A stretch of DNA of 64,000 bases from positions 1,054,001 through 1,118,000 of the forward strand of contig JAMYHL010000003.1 of NCBI GenBank assembly GCA_025531455.1, in the 5' to 3' direction. Source of the stretch: Apiotrichum sp. Y4204 (Eukaryota; Basidiomycota; Tremellomycetes; Trichosporonales; Trichosporonaceae). The notes beneath the pieces were generated by a model. The model saw nothing but the letters and a program-made list of their open reading frames with translations, had not been told where the DNA came from and did no database searches. The first letter of the stretch is position 1, and every line of letters starts with the position of its first letter. A program made the translations under genes and the position numbers. Positions 22,090 to 34,422 of this stretch are shown in pieces.

Positions 22090-22410
22090 TCTGTTCCGGT
22101 CAATTGATGTTGATAAACGCTGAGTTTGTTGAATGGTACAGTGTATTTCGGCCTGCAACATGTGCGCAGCTCTCACCTAACGGCCAATAAGATTATGACG
22201 GGAATAACGAGCTTTCTAGCGACCTGTTTACCCCCATTTTTGCCCCTCTTATGCTAATGGCCACCTTTGTCAAGCTCAAGACTCCAAAACTCGCCTCGAG
22301 AATTACTTTTGATTCAAAGTTTATATGCATAAAGCAAACGCAAAGACCACAAGTGACAAACCATTGAATGCGCCGTGCGCAGAGTGCTATCTAAGACTTC
22401 GGCTCCCGAT

Positions 22411-24129
22411 CTACGACGCGTGTGCGACCTCGCGCTTGGCGTCGAGTTCTGGTGCGTCGACGTGGGAGTCGGCGAGCGTGGTGATGGCGTCGAGGGTGGC
22501 AGTACTCGGACCGCGGAAGTGCTTGCGGGCGTAGACAACCCAGTCGAGGCCGGCGATCAGGGCCATGGCGGCCAGGACGACGATCGACCAGTCTGAAATA
22601 GTTAGTGGTGGGTAAGAGGGACGCAATTCGCCTGCACTCACTCATCTCGGAGGGGGTCGGGTTCGGGGTGACAGGGAAGAGCCACATGATGGTGGAGAAG
22701 ATTGTCCACACGACAGTGATAATGTTGGCGACCCAGCCGAGGACGCCGAGCTTGAGCCAGCGGTTGGGGTTCATCTTGCGGCCGCGGAGCATGAGCTGCG
22801 TGGCGACGACGGCAATGGCAAAGTTCTGGAGAATGATGCAGCACGAAATGATCGAGTTGTACACTGTGTCTGAGGCGATGTAGAGGCATCCGAGGATGAC
22901 GACGCCAAACCACGACAGGAGAATGGGAAGGACGGGCACGCGGAGCTTGGGAGACACGTGCGAGAGCGCGCGCGAGAATGGCAGGCCCTTGTCACGCGCA
23001 AAGGACCAGATGAGGCGGGACGAGGCCATCTGGATGGAGTTGGTCATGATCGAGATGACGAGCAGGAAGCAGGTCATGAAGACTGCGCCTGCAGCCTTGG
23101 ACTGCGTTGCCTGCACGATGATGGTCAGGAAGGGGAGCTCCGAGGCAGCAGCGGCGATAACGTCCTGGACCGAGTAGAGGAGCGCGATGGACATGGTGAA
23201 GCCGGTAACGAAGCCAAGGCCGATCGACGAGAAAAGCGCCATCGGGACAGTCCGTGCCGGGTTGAGGCAGTCCTCGGCGATGTGTACTGCGCCATCGACC
23301 CCGGACCAAACAAAGCCTGCCGTCAGCAACTTCATCTCCAACATTTCCAGCACTACTCACCAGGGTTCACAAGTCCAGTTGCCGCGACGACAAACTTGTT
23401 CGTCCATCCAATGTCGTTCTGCCACCCGTTCCAGACAAACGAGCTCGGCTGGTGGGTCGGCGCCGATGCGCTGCAGGTGATCATGATGACGAGGTACACA
23501 ATGTTGGAGAGGAAGAGGAAGAACGTGCCGATCCACGACATGCGGTTTACGTAGAAGATGTTGGCAATTGCCGAGTTGGTGTTGATAAACTGCATGACGA
23601 GGAAGACCATCCAGCGCGACACCTCAAACTCGGGGTGGAACGTCTGCACCAGGCCAAAGACTGCCTGCGAGGAGATGATGGACACGGCCGCCACAATTAC
23701 AATCCACTCATAGATTGTCGCCCACCCGACAATAAACGCCAGAGGGTGCCGGCTGGAAGACTTGCTCTCCACTGCTGATGGACGGACCTCGTCGCCCTCA
23801 AGCGCTGCGCGGTCTGATGTCGACTTGCCCGAGAGGATCGCGCTCCAGACATACTGTCCGCCAGCGGTGGGGTAGGCCGAACAGAGCTCGGCAATGGTGG
23901 TGATGAGGAACGCGTTGATGATGCTGCACCCGATCTGGCCGTACAGGATGATGGGAGTCCCACCTTGTCCGAGACCGATGACGATCGTCGAGCTCATCGC
24001 AACCCAGCCGTTCACGATGGACAGGCCGAGGCCGATGATGCCGATCGCGCCAATGTTACGCTTCAGCGTGCCCTCGCCGGCGACCGCTGGTGGTGCGTGT
24101 GTGTCCCTCTTCTCGATTTCTGTGCTCAT
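22411..24129 (-). CDS. APC-superfamily amino-acid/GABA permease
   Basis: Three exons: 24129-23361, 23316-22642, 22592-22411 (introns 44 and 49 nt); 541 residues with about twelve hydrophobic segments. The first helix begins with the consensus 'RNIGAIGIIGLGLSIVNGW', followed by 'ELCSAYPTAGGQYVWS', which is typical of fungal GABA/choline/polyamine transporters (ACT family, UGA4/BAT-like). A hydrophilic insert around residues 100-125 lies in a loop and is Ser/charged. These proteins import amino acids, GABA or polyamines with protons at the plasma or vacuolar membrane. It lies between two SDR genes. Substrate is not determinable. The start ATG is about 60 bases below an atatat element (24187-24193). 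Confidence 0.93.
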
Positions 24130-25910
24130 GGTGTAGATGTGTTGGGATACGAGGGGTGCTCTTACCCCCCTCGGTCAGCCGCTCCCATATATTCTATTCT
24201 TGTAACCGGGGTTGCTTGGCCTGGCGGTGAACAGGCACAAGGTTTGGAGTCCGGTGCGCAACAACAGAAAGTACAGTAGTGGCCTGCCTTATCGCCATTT
24301 TCGTAGGCGACATATGCGGACGGGATAAGTTCCGCCATGCAACCGCCGCTCCTCATGTCGGAGCTGTGGATCTGTGGAGCGACGAGCCGGCGCGTCTGTC
24401 GTAAGTAGTCGTGAGCCAGCTCGAGGATCCGTCCATTTGATTTCCCGTAATCTGGCAGATTATCTGCCGACACCGATGCCGCAAGACCGATCCTTCCAAA
24501 CACGGCATCTCGCCGCCGCGGACGGCGCCACGGCTTATCTATCCCACATGGCAGCGCCTCACACGTTGTTGCCGATCGGCTGAGGCCGCCTTGCTACTGT
24601 GGTTATAAGAAACCGTCGGAATCAGCTGCCCACCGGCATCGAGAGTGAAGCGGTCGCAACATTTCAATCAGTGGTCAGGTGGCTGCCTCGTCAAGCTCGT
24701 CTGCACCCCGTCTCGCTCGTGCTCGATTGTGGCGCTCTTGTACGTACTCTTTCATGCCGATTCAGCAACACCGCGGATGTCTGCCTGCAAGTTCGTCGTC
24801 TCCAGGAACCTGCGCCACTACATCCCATCTCGTTCGGGTCTGTGCGGGCATTGTGTGCGGCAGGCGGGGAGCAACTCCGGCACGAGAGATTACTGGCCAC
24901 CGGTCCAGAACGCTTCCTGCCCCGAGTTTTCAACATCCCTGGCGCAGAAAACCTCAAAACCTCAACAACAACATCATTGGCTCAGAACTGGTCGAGGACG
25001 GGAATGCCGCGGCGCGGTGCGTGCCGCTACAGTACGTGCATCCCCACCTCGGGGAGATTCAGTGCACGTGAGATTGGACTAGACTGCAAGTGGGACTCGA
25101 CGACCATCACACAACCCCAGGATCCAGAATACAGGATTCCGCTGGCCAGGACGCGCCGCCATTGGGCGCCCCGCTCTACTGAATCTACTGATCCGAACGT
25201 TCACAATACGAAGAGCGCATTGCTCAACTGCGAAATCCTACATTCGTGAGGCACGATTGCGGCCTGAAAAAAAGTTGGGCTCGGCAAATTGGAAACCTGT
25301 ATAGCTCATCTCATCCTCTAGCACGACCATTCCTGCCTTTAGAGTACTACTGGCCACGGCGCCAATGCTCGCTGCGCCACGGCGGCGATCCCTGCGCCAC
25401 AGCGGAGATCCGCACCGAGCACCCAACACCCCGCCCCGCGTCACGACGTCCAGGGCTGTACAATGAGCTGTGAGGTCCCATTGCGCTGTCCGCTCGCCAT
25501 TGTCTCTGCTTGTCATACTGTACTGTCAGCCCCGCTTCTTTGAGGCGTAGGAGTGATGGACGTCGCTGTTGCACCAGTCAGCTCTAATGCGATGCGATAT
25601 TGCAACTCTTTTGTTTTCCTCCGTTGGTCCCGTGTACGATGAGAGATCAAAGTCAAGCTCGAGATGTGCATGTGGGCTGTGAAGCGCCCACGAACAACAC
25701 TCCTTGGCTCTGACGAGATCCAGGGTCGGAAACAATCCCCGTGCAGAGGACACAGGGCCACTCAGTCAGTATAGTCTCGATGGTATGGGATAGTGTTATC
25801 CCTGCGGCTGGTATTCTGTCTGTAGGAGGGTCAGATTGCATCCACTTCTATCCAACTTCGCCCATTGCCCTGCATTTGTCCGTCCAATGCCCTCCGCCTC
25901 TCCTCGAAGC
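24130..25910. other. intergenic, 1.8 kb
   Basis: Between the permease start (-) and the 3' end of the next SDR (-). Open frames present show no family motif or protein-like composition. The proximal 200-300 bases should be the permease promoter. I see no repeat or RNA gene. Confidence 0.45.
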
Positions 25911-27112
25911 CTACGCCAATCGTCCTCCGTCAACGGGCAGCGCCACGCCGGTGAGGAACGCCGCCTCATCCGAGCACAGGAAAACAGTCGCATTCGCAAT
26001 GTCTGGAGTGAGCAGATGGTGATTGGGTGCAAGGCCGCGATTCAACGTCGGGGGAAACTGCCGCAGAGTGTAGCCCCTCAGAACAGGTCAAAGCTGGGCC
26101 AGATGATGGGGTCCCACAGCTGCCCCGTCCCAGTACACTTACCCTCAGGCTCAGAGCACCGGCCCAGCGGAATGGTCTTGAGGAACGCCTCCTCCGGGAG
26201 CTCGCCGACGAACATGTGCTTGAGACCCGTGTTCCCTATCACTGGGCAAATCGCGTTGAAGCGCTGATGTCAGTGGCAGCTGGCGCAAAGCGGTGGGCGC
26301 GGCGATGTTATCTAGGGGATCATGGCAGAGTATTCCAGAGGGCGGCTCGAGTCTCACATAGACGGTGAGAATGAGACGGCACACAAGGGTGGCCTATCCC
26401 CTCCGTGGATAGACAACAGTGAAGAGCAGCTTGGGCAGCTTTCCCTCTTACGCCTCCCGTGTTCCCATCATATCCCTTCCAAAACCAGAACTCACAATCT
26501 GGTCCGCCCCAAACTCGATCGACAAATTCTTCGTAACACTGATGACCGCCGCCTTGCTGGCGCAATACCACGTCAGTCCCGGGCGCCCCATGATCCCAGC
26601 AGTAGACGCAACATTGACGACCGCGGCCGGTCCGCCTTTCTCCCGGGTACGCTGGAGGGCGGGGATCATGACGTGCACGCTGTGAAACACGGAGCGGAGG
26701 TTGACATCTACGCAGAGGTCAAAGTCCTTGTCGGTGGTTTCCAGGACCGGCTTGGACTTGTACGTTGCGCCCGCGTTGTTGATCACGAAATTCACGTCCC
26801 CGAATGCCTTTTCCGCTGCTGAGAGGCATGCCTCCCAGTCGCTGCGCTGCGTCACGTCGCCTACCGTCAGTAGTTGAAGCACCTAGGTACCTAGACGCAC
26901 AGTGCACGTAGATTGCTTTCCCGCCCGCGGCTTCAAGCTCCGCCACGACGGCCTCGCCGGCCTTGTCCACCTGGGATCAGCATACTGTCCACTGTTTTCC
27001 CCCTTACGATATCGGCCACCACAACAGCGACTCCAGCGGCAACAAAGCGCCGCGCAATCCCTGCACCGAACCCGCTTCCGGCCCCAGTAACGATAGCAAC
27101 GCGTTGTGACAT
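25911..27112 (-). CDS. short-chain dehydrogenase/reductase (classical SDR)
   Basis: Five exons: 27112-27008, 26970-26901, 26860-26496, 26263-26143, 26002-25911; 250 residues, the usual classical SDR length. Motifs: TGAGSGFG (cofactor site, about 10-17), NNAG (about 90), active-site Ser in 'VASTAGIMG', catalytic 'WYCASKAA', and the C-terminal 'GVALPVDGG' shared with 3-oxoacyl-ACP reductase/glucose-dehydrogenase-like SDRs. Asp34 after the second strand (VVVADI) suggests NAD(H) rather than NADP(H). Introns 3 and 4 (232 and 140 nt) are long for this window. Substrate unknown. It follows the permease on the same strand but with a 1.8-kb gap, so it is an independent transcription unit. Confidence 0.9.
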
Positions 27113-27786
27113 GGTGAAGTGGATGTAGTGTAGTGGACGATAGGGATGGGTTGGATTCTGCCCGTGTTTATGTACACTCCCTCAACGGTTCCCACCCATT
27201 GCCGAACCCCGGGGCTTACCGATAATCACATGACGCACGGCTGCTCTGCTGGTTGCCGATATCGCGCCCGGGCGACTCGTCCGCCGAGGAACGGTGGGCA
27301 TCCATGTGGATGGGGATTGTATCAGTGTCGGTGTGCTGTAGTTGTAGGTGGACTGTCTACAGCATTTCTCGATGAGGCATCTCGATGAGGCAGCTGATGA
27401 CGTCGTTTCGGGTTTGAGCTCGGCTTCAACACATGCCACACACTATCTGTCCGCATGTCCGAAGGCTCTGCGGGACTATCATGATCTCGTGAACGGCATC
27501 ACTAACCTGGATCCAGATCGGCCAGCGCCTTCATTCTCTTGCAATATGCTATCGCGCCGCTTTCTTGCTGCACTACGATGATGACATCTCTGGTTCTACA
27601 AGGCCAGATATAAAATGGGGGCGATGTGTTCCGTGCCCTACCTACCGGCAGAGCCCACTGCTGCTTCTACGCTACACAAAGGCTACAAGATGGGGCCGCG
27701 CATCGGCCTCGCGCTGGACTCGCGTCGCCTCTCGCCGCGGCCTCGTTGCGTGAGACGCGCGGCTCCATCAGGTTAAAGGTGTCGTC
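27113..27786. other. intergenic, promoter side of SDR / downstream of calnexin
   Basis: Holds the SDR promoter and the calnexin 3' flank. No coding or structured element recognised. Confidence 0.4.
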
Positions 27787-29766
27787 TTACTCCACCGTGC
27801 TGCGGGTGACGCGCACCTTGGCAACGCCGGTGGCGTCGTCCCTGATCTCCTCGATCTTGGTGATCTCCTCAATCGTAGCCTCGGGCGCGGGGGCGGCCTT
27901 GGGCGAGACCTTCTTGACAACGGTGGGCTGCTTAGGAGTAGCCTTCGAGGATCCGAAGAGACCAAGGAGACCGCCGAGAAGGGCGAGAGCAGTGACGGCC
28001 GAGGCGGCGAGACCACCAGCGACCTCGGGCATGGCCTTGGCAGCCGCGATGGGGTCCTCCTGGGCAAGGCTGATGAACTGGTCAACCTTGAAGCGGATCT
28101 TGTCAACGAGGGTGTCGGGCTCGCCGTCGTCCTCCTCAGTGATGCCCTCCGCTGCCTGCTCAATGGGGCGCTTGACGTCAAAGGTCTCCTTGGCAAACTC
28201 CTGGGCGGCAGCGGGGTCGTGGCCAATGTAGATGTTGTCGAAGAGAATGTCCTCGGTCATGGTCCAGAGCTCAATACCAACACCGCCAATAGGGGTGAGG
28301 TTGGCCGGGTTCTCGTCAACGAAGAAGTCGGGGTTGGAGATCTGACGGGGAGCCCACTCGCCCTTGTACTCGGGGTTGGGGATCATGGGACGAGTCCACT
28401 TGCCCTTGTAGTCGGGGTTGCGGATCTTGGGCTGCGTCCACGGACCACAGCCGGAAACGTCGGCGCACTTGGGGTTGGGGACAGTGTCAGAGATCCAGTC
28501 GCCATCCTCCTCGTCATCCCACTCGGCGGGCTTCTCGGCCTCAGGGTCGGGGATCTCGCTCGGCTCGTCCTCGAGCCAGTCGGCGGGCTTGGTGGCCTCG
28601 GTGTCGACAATCATAAGCGGGGCGTCCTCGTCCCAGTCCTCGGGCTTGGTGGCCGACTCGTCCTCAATCTCCTGAATGTCAACCCAGGTCTCGGGCTTCG
28701 AGTCAGTGGGGTCGTCAATCTCCTTGGGAGGGTTGACGGGAGGCTCAAAGTCCTCGAGGAGCGAGCCCGAGGAGACCTCCTCCTCGTTGATGAGGATCTT
28801 GAAGGTGTTGTCGGGGTTGACAATGAGGGTGTAGAGGGCGGTGGTTTTGGTGAGCTTGGGGAGCGGGGGCTGCTTGAAGTGGTGCTCCGACCACTCGCCG
28901 GTGACCGGGTTCTTGTGGCGGAAGATGAAGTGGACCTTGTTGGTCGCACCGCAACGGTCGGGACCGAACATGATGGTGAAGGGAGTCTGCGTGTGAGACA
29001 ACAAACATGGAGGTATTGTGAGGTTCGCCCGTCATAGTGCCCAATCCAGGGCCAGAGAATTGCGCCAGGCGCTCCGTCCGCGATTGCTACGCACCTTATC
29101 AGTGTACTCGTCGCCTGCACGAAGGCCCTCCTTCTCCTCGGTGAGGAGCTTGATGTAAGCGCCGCCGCACTCGAGGCCCTTCTGAAGCTTGACCTCGTAC
29201 TGGACAACGAGGGGCTTGCCCTTGGGGTCAATCGGCTCGGGGAAGAGAGTGGAGATGGCGTGGTGGGCCGCCTTGGACTCTGGAATGTCAGAATGCTTCC
29301 CGCCACAGGGCACTCACTGAGAACAAGACCAGTGTCGCCCTTGATGCCAGGGAAGACCTCGGGCTCCTCGATGGCCCAGGTGCCGACGTACGAGAAGGTC
29401 TCGTCGCCGACGGGAGTCTGCTTGGTAGCGCGCGAGACAGTCCAGCGCGAGTCGGGGATCGGCTGCTGGAACTGCTCAACGAAGGGTGCCTTGATGGAGG
29501 AAGCCTGAGTGTCAGAGAGCGCAGGGAAGGCAGGACGACAACGGGGATAGTCGGCAGATGTGACAGTGACTGCACACGCCGTAACGCGAAGCGCAGCTTG
29601 CAGGACGCTGTGGAGCGTGCAGTGGCGAGGAGTAGCGGCACTGCTACTCGCTCATACATCTCCATGAGAATGCACTCACCTGGAACTCGACATCCGAGGC
29701 GACCGCCGAGGCGGCAAGGAAGAGGGCGCCGGTGCCGGCGGCGGTGACGACGTTCTGTGGCCTCAT
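27787..29766 (-). CDS. CNE1: calnexin
   Basis: Four exons: 29766-29680, 29504-29318, 29279-29095, 28986-27787 (introns 175, 38 and 108 nt); 552 residues. A signal peptide (1-24) leads into the lectin beta-sandwich (for example [16 protein letters not shown] and 'CGGAYIKLL'). The P-domain arm has four type 1 repeats (forms of 'KPxxWxDE') and type 2 repeats such as '[10 protein letters not shown]' and '[10 protein letters not shown]'. A membrane helix of Ala/Leu/Gly (near residue 480-500) is followed by a cytosolic Lys/Pro-rich tail, so this is membrane calnexin rather than calreticulin. It binds monoglucosylated glycoproteins in the ER for folding control. A GA microsatellite lies in the 5' leader. 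ER-stress control is usual for the family but I do not see a definite element. Confidence 0.96.
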
Positions 29767-29854
29767 TGTGTGGGGAGTGGTGAGTGCGACGAGCGACGAC
29801 TTTTGGGTTCGTCCAGTAGAAAAGTTGGAGAGAAGAGAGAATGTGAAGGAGAGT

Positions 29855-29860
29855 GTGTGT

Positions 29861-29892
<32 letters not shown>

Positions 29893-29915
29893 TGAGAAGA
29901 GAGAAAGAGGTGGTG
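29855..29915. repeat. GA/GT-rich microsatellite upstream of calnexin
   Basis: A run of alternating GT then GA dinucleotides (longest uninterrupted part around 29872-29892). A second CT dinucleotide run lies at about 30044-30060. Both are in the calnexin 5' leader/promoter. Confidence 0.75.
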
Positions 29916-29979
29916 TCAGCGGGGTGGGTGACAGCGAGCAATTGCAGTGTCGTTTATTTCATGTACTTGCTCAATGAGC

Positions 29980-30872
29980 GAATGACAGCAGGGGCTGACG
30001 GTTGCTGACGCGTGTCGACACACCTTTCCCTGTGCTTCTCTGGCTCTCTCTCTCTCTCTGGCTCTCCTCTGGCTCAAACGTGTCTTCCCTCCACCATCTC
30101 GTCGACGTGGAGGTCGCGTAGACTTTGTTTGTGACTTTTGGTGGGTGTGGCAGTGGCAGTACCCCTCTGGCCTCTGGGCTGTGCACACCGCACAGGGGGT
30201 GGGGAATCCTAATTCGGTCGGATTTAGCCTTAGCATCCCTTAGGACCCTTTTAGGGAACAGCTGAGCTTCTCCTATATTTCTATTGGATTCCATGGACTA
30301 CGGAACTACATTTTCCGCTTTCCTCACAGAAACAACAGTGGAACAGGTTACGTAATGGATTAGTGCATATCGTTCGAGAATCAGGAGCAGATCAGTAGGC
30401 TCCTAAAAGGCATACAAGCTTTTTCAATGCCTATCAAGCCATGCTCTGTCTAGGCGCACAACATGCCCTTGTCGGCCTTGACTCGTTGCGTTGCTCTTGA
30501 CATGGGAGCGGCGGAAGCAGATTGTATGCTATGAATGCTTGCAATGCTGTGTGGAGTGGGCGCGTGCCCCTCTCTCCTTGCGGATGGTATCGTTGAATGG
30601 TGATCATGATGGTGACGTATAGAAAAGGGGGGAACGGAAGAGGAGCACCAAGCAAGCGACCACCAGCTACAGGAACCGGCTTTTGTATCCATCTATTCTC
30701 ATCAAACCCTTCTCACTTTCACTCGCAGAACAGACAGACAGTAGCAAACAGACAGCGAGCACCACCTTTGCGATCGTGAGAGAAAAGAGTTTTTCCAAAT
30801 CTCTCCATCTCATCACAAGCTTCACATCGTTACAAGCATCCCCTTCCCTATCCTTCGGAGGATCCAGCCATC
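29980..30872. other. intergenic, divergent promoters
   Basis: Between calnexin (-) and the PP1 inhibitor-2 gene (+). No coding evidence. Confidence 0.4.
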
Positions 30873-31970
30873 ATGCCCTCCAACACCCTCCCCACCCAGA
30901 ACCCAGTCCCGTTCCCCACCGCCGCAGAGGACCCCGTCCCCATCGCCCCGAGCGGTGAGCGTCCCCCGCCTGCACGCGGCATTCTCAAGAACCCAATCCG
31001 CGGTGGTAGCGTCTCGGAGCAGGGTGGCCGCACTGAGCAGTAAGTGGTGGCGATAAGCGGCTGCAGAAAGACCACACGAGGACAGAGATCCCCCTTCATC
31101 AGTGGAGCCGACTCGCACATAACCTCAATCTTACAGATGCTGACGGTCAGCCTTCAATGGGACGAGGCAAACATCGCCCTCACGGAGATTCAGAAGGACT
31201 CGCTCATGTGAGTCGAGCTGCAATTGCCTAAAATCAACGGCCACCGGGCCGTCACTTGCGGCGCTCTAACAGCACCTTCCTTTTACCCACTCACATCCTA
31301 ACGCTCGCAGGAAGATCGACGAGCCCAAGACGCCGTATGTCCGCTACGACGCTGAGAACGACCTTGTCTTGGGGATCGGTGGTGAGTATCCGCAGTCGTT
31401 CCTTCGGCTGTTCTCACAACCACCTGTGCTCACGCCCCAGAGCCCCCTGAATTCGATCTCGGAGCCGAGGCTCCCCAGTCGCCTACAGCCCTCACTTCGA
31501 GGTAAGTGAATGATAAGCATCTCTGTACTCACAGCAGCCCATCTAACTCGACCCGCGAACTGACGGACACCAACACGGAAACGAATGCACGCCGCCCGTC
31601 GATTGGCGCGTCGTCCGGCTCGTCCCGTTCCGCTTCCTTCTCCCTCCCAGACAAGCCGCACCCGGTGCGCCCCGGACAGCCGTCATCGCCCACACAGGCA
31701 ATCCCCGCCCTCGTTGGCGCGACGTACGCTAACACCGCCGCCAACACAGCCAGCTCCGTGTCCGGGTCGGAGGTGTTTGCCGACAGCGACGAGGAGGCGA
31801 TGGACGAGGAGGCCAAGGCGCACAAGCGTGATTTCGAGAAGAAGCGCGCGATGCACTACGGACAGGAGGCGGCGCTCGCGCTCAAAAAGTCGCGCGAGAT
31901 GGACGACGATGATGAGGATGAGGACGACGCGGCGCCGCCTGTGCCAAATGGCGCCAACGGAGCTATGTAG
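30873..31970 (+). CDS. GLC8: protein phosphatase inhibitor 2 (Glc8/IPP-2 family)
   Basis: Five exons: 30873-31039, 31151-31207, 31311-31381, 31441-31501, 31535-31970; 263 residues. The three PP1-contact motifs are present in order: GILK (36-39, the 'SILK' type), 'HLQWDEANI' plus 'KIDEPKTPYVRYD' (conserved centre with the regulatory Thr-Pro), and the C-terminal 'RAMHYGQEAALALKK' corresponding to the HYNE helix that covers the PP1 active site. Acidic Asp/Glu runs and a Ser-rich linker separate them, so the protein is probably mostly disordered. It would bind and modulate the catalytic subunit of type 1 phosphatase (Glc7). The last intron (33 nt) ends in CAGCAG, giving an optional Ser. Small early exons were placed by family register. 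Confidence 0.92.
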
Positions 31971-32736
31971 AGGCAGAGAGAGTTGCCGGGCAGAGTGTGA
32001 GATGGAGTTCAGCTAGGGTGTGTCTGATTAAAGGTTCATGGTGATGGTATCTGTCACAGCGTCGTAGTGTTGCTTGTTGATGAAATGGCATGAGGTAGCA
32101 TGGAGCTTGCGCCAGAGTGCAGCAGCAACAAGCAAGGTAGCATAAGCAGCAAGGACAGCAGCGTGAAGCGCAACTCTGTGATACATGGGGCCCAGACAGC
32201 CAACGCGTATGGAGGATAGAGGAAACCCGCTTGCCCATGGAAGTGCCCATTGAAGTGATGGGATGTCTCAGACACAACCGCCGGATGTTTACACCGGATA
32301 ACGTCATGCCGAGTCTCAGTCACTCGACTTCCCGCATCGTCCAGCCTCCAATCTCCAACCTTGTTCATCGACCTCTTGGCACCGACTCAACACACATTTG
32401 TTCACACTACTCTACACACATCCCCTTCACATCGTCCAGACCAATCCGTCCGATTTGACAGCTGCGGAGCGGGCACGGGCAACAGCTGTGGATCTCGGCT
32501 CCACTGCCCTAGGGAGATTGATATTCCCCGTCCGGCATTTACAAGTCGCACACTTCCCACCCCTCGCCGAGTTCTCCTGACCTGATCCCGCATTCATCGG
32601 GATCGCGCCCGAGTCGATAACCACCAAAACCCGTTCGCATCTGGCGCTCCCACACCGTCTCTGCGGATCGATCGGTTTTCCCCTTCCTTTTCCCCACACT
32701 CCTCAACCCCCGTCCTTTCCCGACCTTCCTTCAACG
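31971..32736. other. intergenic, promoter of the membrane-protein gene
   Basis: No gene seen. The distal part becomes CT-rich (ccttccttttcc around 32683-32700) just before the ATG at 32737, as in many fungal leaders. Confidence 0.4.
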
Positions 32737-34265
32737 ATGTCAACCCCCTCCCGGCGCCCCGCGCGGATCTGGCGCCTTTTCCTCCTCGCCACGGTCCTCG
32801 CCGTCGTTCTTCTTGTTCTCCTCGAGCGCCTCGGCGCCATCGAGGTGCGCTCCCGGCTTGGACACCTGAACCTGCCCATTTTCGGAACAGGGCTGTCGCG
32901 GAAACAGGCGGCGAGAGTTGCGAGCCTGCGAGTCGGGGTCATGAGGGGGGAGGAGGGGGATATGAGGGCTGTTGAGGGGGTGTTGCGAGAGCTTGGAATT
33001 GAGCCGACAGTGTATGGTGCGTTCTCTGGAGACTGACGTGTTGGTTCATCGATCTGACTGTAGACGCGGGGGAGACATTACCCGACGCTGACGTGCTCGT
33101 CCTGACGTCCTGTTCCGGAAGTGATCCGGATACTGTCTCCGCGTGGCTCAACGCGCCGATAGAGGAGAAGAGCGGGGAAGACGGAGACAGCAAGCGCGTG
33201 CGGACACCGCAACCAAAACGCCGCGCCATCTGTCTAGCACACGACACGGGGTTTCAGCACCTCACGCCCCTCGCGGCGACTGGGCGGCTCGACGTGCTTG
33301 CGCTTGGGGAGCGTGCGGTGCTGCGGAGACAGGTACACGTCTGGGGGTCGGTGTGGGAGGACGTTGCGCGGGGTGTGGAGAGCTTCGTGCCAGTGGGTTG
33401 AGAGTGAGTTTTCGTGCTGATGGCAGATATTCACCCCACCAAACCTTCCCCCCAAAGTCCCACGAGCGGGCGTCCACCGGGCCGCGATTGTCGATGCTGG
33501 TGCTGAGCCGGCACAGCTCGCAATGCTTCTAGAAGACCTGGAAGCTGCGATTCTTGGTGGGTTGAACTCGCGGCTCAAGCTCGTTCTGATCTCAGCCAAC
33601 CCCCCTCTGTGGAGCTACACGCTAATCACCGCGGGCGCGAACAGCACACTCCGCCAGCTCGTGCCCCTCGGCGCACCGGACGCGGAGAACCCCAACCCGC
33701 AGCGCGTGCCGGACTACACCGACACAAGTGAGGGGTTCACGCTGCACGTCTTTGGCGCTGTCGCGATTCCCCCGCTGCTTAATGACGAGGCGTGGGCCGT
33801 GGTCCGGAGCGAGAACGGCACGCTCGATGAGGTTGTGTCTGCCGTCCGCGGCCTGGTGCGTAACCTGGCAGTCTTGCGCTGACGGCAGGATCTGGTCGTG
33901 CCCCCGTTCGAGGACAACATCACGTCCACCGTGCCCATGGCTCTCATCGCCGAGGTAAGTCTATCAAAACTCCAATACTCAGACACTGACCGCAGACCCC
34001 GCTTCTGGTGACCTCGCGCCAGCTCGAGGCCCACGCCTACCTGGCGCACTACCCGCCATCGTACGTGCTTGTCCCGAGCTCTCTGGGCGCGATCCCCGCT
34101 CTCGCATCGCTGCGACGCGGCGCGGACCCGTGGGCCGAGAACAAGGACGACTCGAGTTTCGGCGCCCCAAGGGACGGTACGGTGGAGTCATATGATGAGT
34201 TCCGCGCGATGCTGCAGCGCGAGAATGAGCGCGCGTGGGGAAAAGTCCTCCTGCGCGCTACGTAG
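32737..34265 (+). CDS. uncharacterised type II membrane protein
   Basis: Five exons: 32737-33016, 33064-33392, 33427-33855, 33889-33954, 33996-34265 (introns 47, 34, 33 and 41 nt); 457 residues. A short basic N-terminus (RRPARIWR) precedes one hydrophobic helix (about 13-30), so a signal-anchor with the bulk in the Golgi/ER lumen is likely. N-glycosylation sequons are present (NST, NGT, NIT). The body alternates hydrophobic strands and helices (LRVGVM, DVLVLTSC, RRAICLAHD, RAAIVDAG, KLVLISA, TLHVFGAV), suggesting Rossmann-like folds such as those in GT-B glycosyltransferases, but I recognise no diagnostic motif. Function is not assigned. The gene is well supported by continuous frame across four short introns. 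Confidence 0.75.
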
Positions 34266-34422
34266 ATGTGTATGTATAGATTAGTGCCGTTCTGAGTTGC
34301 TGCCAGGCTACAGATTTCGACGAAAGTACCAGGGTTGCGTATATTGGTATCTGCATACTGGCCCTTGACCTTCCCATTCGGTCCCTCTCAAATGTCTTCT
34401 CTCGTCTCTATTATGCTATGCT

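Noticed and set aside
28219..29037. 272-codon plus-strand frame opposite calnexin
   Set aside because: Gly/Leu/Val low-complexity mirror of the calnexin P-domain and acidic repeats.
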